A stretch of 64,000 nucleotides of DNA, taken from NCBI GenBank assembly GCA_002483085.1, contig DLHF01000046.1, positions 161,940 through 225,939 of the forward strand, in the 5' to 3' direction. A model generated the notes under the pieces. The model ran no database searches and was not told the origin of the DNA. It saw only the letters and a list, made by a program, of their open reading frames with translations. The position numbers and the translations under genes were made by a program. This document shows, in pieces, positions 17,361 to 29,300 of the stretch. The stretch is from Ignavibacteria bacterium UBA7675. Its GTDB lineage: Bacteria > Bacteroidota > Ignavibacteria > Kapaibacteriales > UB7675. Positions within the stretch are counted from its first letter, which is position 1; the number at the start of each line of letters is the position of its first letter.

Positions 17361-20300
17361 TTAATTACCGATTTCTATGGTACCGCTGTTGGTCAGCGTG
17401 CCGTCGTTGTACACCGTGCCGAGCACTTCCAAGGAATTCACACCCGCTTGGTTGTCGAGCAACGACCCAGCGCGCACCGAAAGATTGCCGCGCACGCGCA
17501 CAGGCGATGCTACAATTTTCTGTCCTGCCTGGCTTACGACTACATGCCCATATCCAATACCTGCATTGGGCGCAGGGAGAATTGTCTGGTTGCTTCCATA
17601 AAATTCCACGGTGCTACCAGCATCAATCGCATACGCATCGTAGTTGGCCGTTGCCGAATTCATCGAGCTGGTACCGCCCAGCCGCAATGTCGTGTTAGCA
17701 GCCAGCGTCACGGTGCCCTGCCCTGTTACATTATTCATCGAGAACACCTGCATATCGTACACACCGCGCAGCACCGACAACCCGGCTGTAGCATTTATGG
17801 GGCGATCCAGCACCACGGTATTGCTGCCAGACGCACCACTATTGTCTACAGTCATGGAGCGCAGCAGCGGCGGCAGACCAGTACCTATGGCCTGATTCAC
17901 AGCACCATTGTACACATAATTTGCCGCTGTGGAGTACCAGCGATTTGTCGTCCTGATATTCCCTGTTGTAGCAGGAGCCAGCGAAATACCATCGGGCGAG
18001 CCAATACCGAGCGTTGAATTGTCGCCCATCGTAAAGTTCGCGCCGCTCAGCACAAACGTATTTGTAAGCAGCGTACCTGTGTTCGAGGAGGCTGTACCAA
18101 GCGCAAGGCCCTGTACAGCAATATTGTTGTCCAGCGAAATGATGTGATTCCCTACTCCATTCGCACCGCCACCAATGACAACGGAATCAAGGGCGTCGCT
18201 GGGCCAGATACCGGGGCCGGCAATGGGGCCGGTATGCGAAGGCGAAAATGTCCACGATGCAGGATTGCTCCACTGCCCTGTTACAAGGCTGTAGAAAATA
18301 CGGCGGAACACATCATCGCCGCCTACAGTCCAGTCGCCTGTAAATTCGCTTGCCGGTATCGAACCATTTGCCGTGAAGAAATTCGCACCAGTATTAATCG
18401 GGCTATTCCACGAAGCCCACGAGCCGCCCGGCGTCTCGAAGCCTGGACGCCAGCGCCCTACTCTTGTAAAATTAGCTTCATCGCCTGTAATGTGAGCAGC
18501 GCCATCAAGATAGTCGAACTGCCATTGGCCGCCGATAGTCGTTGTTACATTGCCCACTGCCCAGTAACGCTCTAAGTAATCGGTCGCAGTAGGAAGAATA
18601 TAAGCGTGGCCACCATTGGAGCCGCTTCCGCGCGATACGCTTACTCCTACTGTACCGCTTACACCAGTGGGCCCAGCAGCAAGCACCGATGGGGTGTAGT
18701 TGTCCTGTCCGGCATCGAACGAACCAACCGGATAGAGGTACACGCCGAGGGGGCAAATCGTGCGAATAAGCTGCCCGCCGGTATTATCAGTACGAATATA
18801 GCGATAGGGCGACGAGTTCGTGCCTTCGTCGACAATAGCAGCCGAAGCACAATCGGTAATAATGAGATTTGCCGTAGTAGAAGCGAGTTCGATAATTTGG
18901 TTGTTGCCATTGGCGCCTTCGCGGAAATCCAGCACTCCATCCACCGTGATGCTCTGCTGCATTTCCACCACGCCGGTTCCCGCACCGCGATTCATGGTCA
19001 GGTTCTGAACTGTTGTTGTGCCTGTTCCAAGCACAGCTTGGTTCTCTGCACCACTTCCCTGGAATACCACTGTGGAAGTGGTAGCAGGAGCGCCAGTGCG
19101 CGTTACTGAAGCATCGATAACACCGTCGTTTACAATATTACCCTGTAGGCGAAGTGTAGCTGAGGGGTCGCGCGGCACCACTGTCGCATTAGCACTGCTC
19201 ACCGATACATCCCACAAAGCAATATTCGGTCCCACGTTGTAGTCCAGAAGCGTTCCGGGCGGCGTAAGAGCGTCTCCAAATTGCGTTGTACCACCAGTAA
19301 TACTCGTAGTACCAGCCTGAAGTGTGAAGTCGGCAGGGCGTCCGGGATCAGTCGATGTATTAGCCGTGCGAATTACAATACTACCATCGCTCATTGTAAA
19401 AGAAGAGCCGGGCGTTAGGTCGAATGTACCAAAAGAGTCGCTGTTGTTTCCAGACGTACCAACCACAACTGTACCGCCTGTCTGAGTATATTCTAAATCG
19501 CCACTGGGCGTAGAGCCTCTGCTGATACGGCCTGCTACTTCCAGCGCACCGTCGATAATCGTAAGGCGACTTGTGGAAGAATTTTCATAGACGAGATTAT
19601 CCCCAGCGCCATCGCCGATCTGCGCCAAGCCTGTTGTATTCAGCAGCAGTTCACCGCCGTCGAGAATCATCGTCGCACCCTGGTCGAGATTCCCGCTACC
19701 AGTAAGGTGCAGAGCTCCGTTGGCAGTAATTGTCTGCGTGGTAGCAGGTGCACAACCATCGAGCGACAGCGTACCAGCATTTTGCTCCCACGTACCATTG
19801 GTAAATGTCATGGCAGGAGCTCCCACGCGGCTTATTTCAATATCGACCGAGGAAACCACTGTGGACGCGGCGCTTCCTTTGTCGAGCGTAACACCATACA
19901 GCCTTGTGGTACCACCTGTACCTGTAATTGTTTGAGTAGCTGTGGAGCTGAACACTGTTTCGCCTGTAATAGAGCCATTGCTCGGCGCCGGGCACATGAT
20001 CCAGTTGCCATTATTCTCTACATCGCCATTCACCGTGAGCGTGTGCGATCTCGGCCCTGTTCCCGCTGCTTCCACAGTAAGAGTTGCGCCTGTAGCAATC
20101 GAAAGATCGCCGTTGAGCGTCATGAGCTGGTCGGCGGGAGCACCGGCGGCATTGTTGTTGTCGAACTCCAAAATACCGCGCATAATATCAAGCGCACCGT
20201 TCACAACAATATCACTGCGATTAATAAACACATTGCGCGTGTTGTTGTCGTTGTTCACGGTAATGTTGTTCACCGTTGTTGGAAAGGCACCGCCAAAATA

Positions 20301-23300
20301 CTGATTGAGAGCACCGGAGAATTCGTAGTTGGCAGCGGGCTCGAACGTTCGATCAGCATCGCCAAAGCGAATGAGCCCGGTCAACCCCATTTCAATGCCA
20401 AGGCCAGTTTGGTTGTTCAGCGTACTGCCATCTCGCATAATAAATGTGCTCAGGCCAAGGTTGGACGACGAGATGTAGCGGCTGTCGTTGATAATAAGCG
20501 TACCGCTGGGCGCAATCTCTACGAATGCGAGTTCAGGTAATGTATTCAGAATGATTCTATCATTATCGCCAATCACCACACTATCGCGTGTTTCAAACTC
20601 GTATTCAGCAGGCATATTCCAATCTGGGTTCGGAAATTCTCCTGCGGGAACAGGAGGCCCGTCGTGTCCAAAAAACGACCACGAATTGGGATCATCCCAA
20701 GGCCCGTCTTGGCGGCTGTAAAAAATACGCTGAGCCTTCTGTCCGATGAAAAATTCGCCCATGCTCTCCCACAATCTATCGGCGGGATCGAGCTGCACTG
20801 TGGCAACACCAGCGCTCCATATCAGGAAACGGCGATCCCTCCACAATGGCACTTGAACAGGAATAGTGCGGCTGCGTATCACTGTGTTGGCAAGTGTAAG
20901 CACCGAGGCTTCCGACGCTGGGAAGCGGAACAATGTATTCATCCGGCGCGGGCCGAGGTCGAAGCCATTAGCTCCGGTAAGACGCCAGTAGCGGGGCACG
21001 AACACAGCAGTGTCCATCCTGTTACCCACGAATGGCTCGGGAGGAACAGGTGTAATATTAATGGCATCAATCGCTCCTGCCGTACCATTGCCGGTTGTGC
21101 TGGTGACAGTAATTGTCACAGGCGTATAAGCAGTGTCATTCCCAATCTCGAAGAATACACTTCCTGCCCCGGCACCAAAAGGCTTACGCATTGTGCCATC
21201 GACAAAGCCCACATCAAAGGGGCGCTGCACAGTTGCGCCGGTTGCAATGACAACCCGCCGGTCGTAGTCGCGCACATTGATAACAGCACTTGTCGAGAAT
21301 TGTAATTGAGCACCAACATACACCTGTGCATTGGCAGAAGAAACGGTGCTTGTTACAAGAACATTATTGCCAGTAAGATTCAGGTTATTAAATATCACGC
21401 CTTCGGTATTGTCCAGCGTTACACGGTGCAGCGAAGACCCCGCAACAGTAAAGTCTGCACTGAGCGGAGCAAACACGGCATTGTTACGCATCACCATATC
21501 GCCGTACAGGATCAAGTTGCGTCCGCCGGAGCTAAATGTACCCTGCTCTACCAGAATAGTATCGCGCACACTCACAGTAGGGGCACCGGCATAATTGGTA
21601 ATGTACAGCGTATTGACATTAGGCGAAGGATTGTCCACGACAAGCGCCGCAACGCTATCAGGCAGTGCTCTACCGGAGTTTTGGCCGCCATAGATACTGT
21701 TGTAGACAAACCGGCTTACGCCAAAATTGCGGCTATCCATTTGTATAGCACCAACAGTACCATTAGGAGCAATACCATTCAGATGCTGCATACCGAGCGT
21801 ACAGCTATCTTCCAGCACAAAGGAAAGTCCACGGATATAGCCAAGATTTCCATTGATGTACAGTTCACCGGGCAGACTATTAAATCGCTCTACATACACT
21901 GCCCGCACCTGCGGTGTAATTGTCGACGGAACCGTCACACGGCGCCCATTTCCAATATGCACGATGTCAGTAGACTGGTCTGGAATGCGGGGTGCAACCG
22001 ATCCGGTGTAGCTGTCCATCGACCATGTAGCCACATTATCCCACGGACCATTTGCAATACTGTAGAACACATAGCCCGATGGCTCGGCAATAATAAAATC
22101 GCCAAATACTGTGTTGCCCTCCGAAGTAATTGTCGTGTCTGTCCGGGTCGGCGTGGGAAGTTCGGCCCATGTGCCAGTACCCGGCGGGCACGCTGCCGGA
22201 GCATCGGGGCAGGCGGGTGCGTAGCGATTGTGCTCGAAGAATAAAATATTCGGGTTGTTGCGCAGGTCTTCTGGGTTCAGGAACTGCGTTGTAAACAGGA
22301 AGGTACGCGTTGCACCAAGCGCGAAACCGCTTGCTGTTGTTACATTCCAATAGCGCTCAATATTATTATCGGTACGGATTGTGGCTTCTGCGATACGCGG
22401 GTGATTATTGCCGTAGGTAATTACTCCCACCAGCCCCGCAGTGCCACCCGAACCCGCTGTCTCGAACACAGCAGGCGTATAGCCTGTAACTGTTGCCGAT
22501 GTACCGACAGCAAATGCAACCGACTGCACCCCTGTACCTACATAGCGATACATACGTCCATCCACATGGCCAAGACCATTGCGAAGCACCTGTGGCGAAC
22601 TTGCGCCCGAAGGCGTTACAGTAACCGAACGCAGATTCGTGCGCGCATCAATTACAGATGTATTGCCTACGGCAAATTCAAGTGTGTTATTTATAGTAAG
22701 ATCGGAATTACCAGTAGAGGCGAGTGTTACTTTGCCACCGTTTTTCTCAAGGCGGAAATTATACAGCGCCAGGCCACCAACATCTTCGTTGTAGAATATC
22801 TGGTTTGTGCCAGCGCCATTGGCAACCAGCAGACGCGGCTCTACGGCGGAAGAGCCTGTCACAGGATCGAATGTTCCGTAGTTTGTAAGGTTGCCCCCGA
22901 GCTGTAGCGTATTACCGCGCAATTGGAACGTGTGGTCGTTGTCTATGGCAACACTGCCAGACACGTTTACGACCTGGCCAGCTACCTGCGAAATAACATT
23001 TATACCGACAGCATGCCAATCGCGGATGGGCATGGAGCCAACTACTTTTATGGTTGTACCTGCGGTTGTCAGCATTGTATCGCCGGTCTGGAGCACACCA
23101 CCTGTCATACCAGTTCCACTGGCTGCGCTGATGTTGTAGTCGGCTACTGCACCGGAGGTACCAGAAGCAATAATCATCCGCCCGCCCGACATAGAGAACG
23201 ACGACGCGGAATTACTTATATCAAGGCCAATTTTTGCTACATCGGTATTACCTTTGGACAGCACACGCACAGTACCCAAGCTCGACATCGTGAAGTCTAA

Positions 23301-26300
23301 CAGCGACGGCGCTTGGTCGCGCGTAAGACAGCCTGCGATATCAAGTGTACCGGAGATCAGATTCACAACAGTTCCTGTTTTGTAGAACAGGTGCTCATTC
23401 ACAGCATCGCCAATGGTAAGATTACCACCATTCAGGCGAATTGTTGTGCTGACATTGGTAATAACATTCGAAGAAGAGCGCACGCCACCCGACCACACAT
23501 CTAATCCCGTAAAGGTTTGCATCTGCACAGTGGATGCACCATAGTTCAGCGCGAGACTGGAACCTGCGGCATTCTGTCGTATAATCCCTTTCTGGAGATC
23601 GAGTCCGTACTGGGCTACCAAACCAGTTGCTCCGGCAAAAGAGGCAGATTGATTGATAAGCGTATCAGCAAGCCCGGTCTTTAGAACTCGTACAGGAGCA
23701 ACAGTGCCCCAATAGCCCGAACCGGCAATGACAGAATTGCCCGGATTTTCAAACTGGAGTGTTGTATAATCATTGGCACCGCTCCACATGAACAAACCAG
23801 CGGAAGCCGTAGTCGATGCGTCGTTGGTAAGCATGCTATACAGCCGCAGAGTATCGCGCCGCCCGGTTGACGAAGTGCCATCGATACGCCCATCAGACAA
23901 AGCGCGGAGATGATTCCGCACAGTAAGAACTTTAACGAGCGGCGACGTACCGAAGGATAGAATCCCGCGACCCGCCACCGCCGTTCCGTTGAATGCTCCG
24001 CCGATCTGCAGCGAATCGACAGAGACTGAATCAACATTGTACGTAATAGTATGGCCGTCGACAATGACCGTATCATACGCAAACAACTGGCCGGGATAAT
24101 AGGAAGCAGCAATCCCTGCATGCCCGATGTTCGACCAGTTCGAGGGCAGGTTCCAATTGCCAGTAGCACGGCTGTAAAAAATGCGGCCACGGAAAAATCC
24201 ACCCGATTCACCCGCCGTCCAGTCGCCCGCTACATTCACAGTGTTGGTTACTACAATTGGCGAAGGCACTGCAATGGGCGATGTTCCTACGTTGATCTCC
24301 CATGCTCCCGCCTGATACTGAGCCGGAATATACTTTTGGCCATTGCCCGCAGTGTCGATTGAAGCATAGGTAAAGCGCAGCGAATTGGCTGTAATGCTGC
24401 TGATATTATTTGTTACGACATTCCAGTATTTCTTCAGGATATTATTCGATAAGCGCTGCGGATGCCTACTGCCATAAAGCCGCACTCCCATCGAAGGAAT
24501 AGTGGAATAGGTACCTGTCACGCTCAGAGTCGCAGGATTGTACACCGTGTCGATACCAAGAGGATAAGCAAAAGATTTTGCCCCTGCGGCTGTCGAGAAC
24601 TGCTTCAGTACAAGTCCTGTATTTGCTCCGCCATCTACCTGCACCATACGCTTATTGCTAAACGAAGCAGAGCCGGATGTCACCGTTGCATTTGTAGCGA
24701 ACGTAAGCGTTATGCCCGGATTGACAACAAGCAGGTTATCGGAACTAAGCGTCGTTGTAGCGAGAATCGTAGCATTGGTTGCGATTGCTACCTTTCCTGC
24801 TCCTGTCTTGTTGACTGTTATATTATTGAATAGGCCGGGTATGGAACCACGCACATTCTGATTGCCTGCATTAATAAACTGCACAGTCGATGTACCGGGA
24901 ATAAAACCGTAGTTGACATTCTGTATAAAATCCCCGGAAAGGCTTATCGTATTCGAGCCAGCATAGAACAAGCCTTGCGTAAATTTTACCGAGTCGCGCA
25001 CATTAATATTTTTACCGAGTTGAATAGCGCTTGTCGTAGCACGTGGGCTGTTTACTTCCAGCGCCCATACATTGTTCGGAAGGCCATTGCCTGTCTGCTG
25101 CACCACTTGGCGCGAATCTTTGACAATGCGCACGGTATAATCTTCTACTTCACCGCTTTCATCGCTACAAGATGTCTGGGAGTTATTACCGCTTTTCAGT
25201 TTGATGCGCATATGTGTGATACCGGGCATGACGCTGTCGGCACCAGCAGGCACAGTAAAGGAGGCTGACTGATTGCTACTACTATTGAACGAAGAATTAA
25301 TTACCCGCTCATATGTATCATCGAATGAACCATCGCGATTGTAGTCGATCCACACCGTCCAGCGCCTATTGCTTGAGCCAAACTGATCGAGGGTAATACT
25401 GTACTGCTGTCCCGCTGTCACGGTAGCAGAGATATCCGGAAAGTAAAAACACGCCGGATTGTTCTTCAGTGTATTGCCGGTATTATTGTCCAGAATCACA
25501 GCCGTAGCAGCATTGCGGATAGTCACCTGCTCGATATAGTAGTTACTGGCATCCATAGTTGGACGGCAGTAGGCAGGACCATTGGTCACGGTATAGCCTT
25601 CGGCAGTATAGATCACACTAAGGCTATCTTCGAGAGTGCGGGTATCAGCAAACAGGTTGCCTGTCCATGTTCCCTGTGCAGAAAGTCCATCCGCCGACCC
25701 TATTTCGAGGGTACTGCCTTTTTTTGCTGTAAAGGTGACACCGCGTAAAATCTGCGATCCAAACGAAAGATTGCCAGTTGCTTCTACTGTTACTGCTGGG
25801 CCGTAGAACTGGTTGCGGGCGAAATCGCTGTACAGGCGAGCTGTCCCGATATTCTCATTGAGTTGTACTCTTCTGTTGTTGCCGATGAGTACGATGTCAT
25901 ACTGCGTTCTCGGATAGCCAGAAGCGGGCGAACCATTGTACGATGTTGTAGACCACGTATTCGGATCGGTCCAGTTGCCACTCTGGCGGCTGTAATAGGT
26001 AGTAATAGCAACGGAGTTTTGATTACCTGTTACGAAATCGCCGAGTAGCAAGCTGCCATCTGCCAGCGTTTCGGTGGAGCCAAGAGTCGTATCCACCGGA
26101 AGATTCTGCACAAGCACAGTGCTCGTACTACCATCGTAGTCGACGGAGCCAAGCGTAAGGCGGCTGTCACCGCAACCATATCCAGCACCTGCAAAATTAG
26201 CACCTGTAGCATCGGGGCGCAGAGTCTGCCAACGCTGCATAAGACCTTTCCAATACGCCATGTCCACACAACCAGGGGCATCCACTGTACCAAGATCGTT

Positions 26301-29300
26301 CGGATTGATGAATCTCAATGTGACATTCATTGTGCGCGAAGCACGGTCGAATGCGGAGCCAGAAGGCTGTGTAAGGCGCCAGTAGCGTGGAATATATCGC
26401 TCGGGGTCGATAGGCGACACATATGAATCATCTAGATACGGGTGCTTGCCGGGAAATACTTTCATAGCGAGTTGGCCAGAAGTACCGCCGGTTCCGCCAA
26501 AAGCAAGTGTGTACGGCGTATAGTTCAGCGCCTCGCCCACCTCAAACAACACTGTTTGGGCACCTGTACCCACAACTTTGCGAAGTTCTCCGTCGACGTG
26601 GCCTGCTCCTGTGCGTGTCACTGTCGAGAGCGCAGTTACATATGCGCCTGTCGATGTTCTCGCGTCGATATTACCCACATTGCTGGCAGCAAATGTGAGC
26701 GTAGAATTGATCTGAATATTTGTATTAGTGCTCAGCAGAACATTACCAGAACCATTACCCTTGCTGATTGTCAGATTGTTGAAGGCCACTGCCGCACCTA
26801 CTGTCAGCGTTTGCGTTGTCGTACCGCTAAAGCTCACCGTACTTGTCTGTGGCGTGAATACAGCACCGGCACTTAGGCGCATGTTGCCCGCAAGTGTTAC
26901 TGTCCTGCTACTGGCGTCTAACGTTCCGCTCTGTATATGCAGACTGTCGGTGACAGCTATATTGGCTCCAAGTGTAACGGCTGTACCCGCCCCTTTGAGC
27001 ACAGTAAATGTCTGAACTGTAGAAGGCAGGCCATTGCCCGTAGCTTGAGCCGCGTTATTTGTGTAAATGAAATGCCCTCTGTTGTGCGTGCTGGGGTTGT
27101 ACTGGCGCGTCGTTGTCTGCACGTTGCCCGTAGCGCCACTGGTAGTAATCCCCGCAGCATCGCCAATCCCGATAGCGCCTTTGGGCTGTAGGCTGAACGT
27201 ACCTGTACCGCCGAGGACAAAGCTGTTCATCAGGAATTCACCTGTGGAATCTACAGTAACAACGCCGGGGCTTGTCGTAGTAGCTGCTGCTCCAAGCGAA
27301 ATTATTTTGTTGTCGCCGATATACACAAAGGCAGTAGCTGTAGGTGCAATTGTCGTGGCCGCGCCGCCATAGTCCTGTGTAGACCAGCTTGCAGGCGTTG
27401 TCCATGGACCGTCGGCAATACTGTAGAAGCTGTATTGCGTTGGTTCGCCAGTAGTAAAGGTGCCAAACGCTTTGTTCAGGCGCATCTGCGTTGTTGTAGC
27501 AGTACGGGCTCCTATCCTTGGGAATGCAAAGCGATCAGGCGCCACCCATGCACTGCCATTCCACATGCGAGTCTCAAAGAACAGCGGGTCGGCACCGCCG
27601 CGCATATCGCCCGCAGGCGTTACACCAGCTATAAATGCAAGTGTAGCATCATAAGAACGGTTAGCGCCAAGCGCAAATGCACTGCCAGAGGGGATTGTTA
27701 CATTCCACTGCCGACGCAGATGGCGCGTGTCGTTCATACCGCTTGCTGCGGGATTCAACCCATTGCTGATAGGCGATGAGCTCGCAGTCACCGTGTCGCT
27801 TTCTATCGATACTAGCCCGGCGGTTCCTCCAGTGCCATTGACATCGAGCACTACGGGAGTGTACGATCTGCCATAGCCTACTTCGTATGTTGTGGAGCTT
27901 GCATCTCCGGCAATTGTTTTGCGCAGCGGACCATCGACATGGCCGGGCGTAGCACTACCAGTACGAAGGACGGCTCCATACGCCGTAGCATGGCGTCCGC
28001 GCGTTATCAGGTTCCCGGAAATCAAGTGGAGTGTACCGTTGGCAATCACACCGTGGCTCGTCGTCGTACCTACAGCAGTAGCATTCACTCCTGCTGTGTT
28101 TTGCACTGTGAGATTATAGAATTCTTCGCTGCTCGCTGTAGCTTTTGTGATATACTGCGTTGTAAAGCCATTGAACACTACTGTAGAAGTAGCCGAGGTA
28201 AAGGAACCTTGGTCTGTCCAGTTGCCGTACAGCGTTAGTGTTGTATTGGTAAGCGCAAGAGTTGCAGAAGTTGTAATTTTGAGATTGCCCTGCACCAGCA
28301 TATTGTCGACAGGAGTTACTTTCCCCTGCCCTGTTATCAGCACATTGTTGAACGGATTATCTGCGATATCTCGCGATGTAATTTGCGTTGTAGCAAGCGG
28401 AACTGTAGAGCGAAAAGCTACTGTTCTGGTGCCGGGTGCAAAGGCACCACCGCTGTTTATCCAGTCGTGTTGCACTTCTATATCAAACCCATTTGCCGAG
28501 AGCGTAGCTCCCGTCTGGATTGTGAGATTGTTCAGCACAACAAATGTCGTCGCTGTTGTCGCCAAAAGCTGTTTTGTACCGCTGCCTGCAACAACCAAAT
28601 TGTAGTACGGCAGCGTCGCGATGGAATCGGGAGGCGACAGCGGACGGCACGGTATATTTTGTGCCGCAGCACCGTTGAATATTACTGTGGAACCATCGGT
28701 AAAAAATCGCTGCGAAACGACACCAGTAAACTGCAATGTAGAGAGATCGAACTGGTTAGAGATTCTAATATTGCCAGCCGCAAGCGTAAAGACGCCATTG
28801 CGCTGTCCCCCAAGCCTGATGTTGTTGTACTGTGCTATAGCAGGTACAGAGGATGCCGAAGGAATTGTTGTATTACCAGAACCATTAAATGTAATCGTTC
28901 CCGCTGTAAAAGTCGGCGTAAGGTAATTATTCAGGAAAGCACTTCGCACCACCATTTCGCCGCCGCGCATAGTCAACACACGGCCAGCGCTGCTGCCATC
29001 AATCGAATAAGAGCTGATGTCGAGGATACCGTTGTTCAGCACCAGCGAATCCGCGATTGCGACATATGCGTTGAGGCGAAGTGTATCAGTTGCTGCTTTG
29101 TTGATCACAACACTACGCACTGGCGATGGCAAACCATTACCAGTAAATTGTGTACCTGTGCCTTCGTAGGTGTACACAGCATTCGGGCTAAAATCGCGAA
29201 CAACAGTTTGCACGGCACCTGTGGAACCGATAGACGCGATACCATCCCGATGGCCAATGGCTAATACAGAATTAGGCAGCACCCGCAGCGTATCGCCGGT

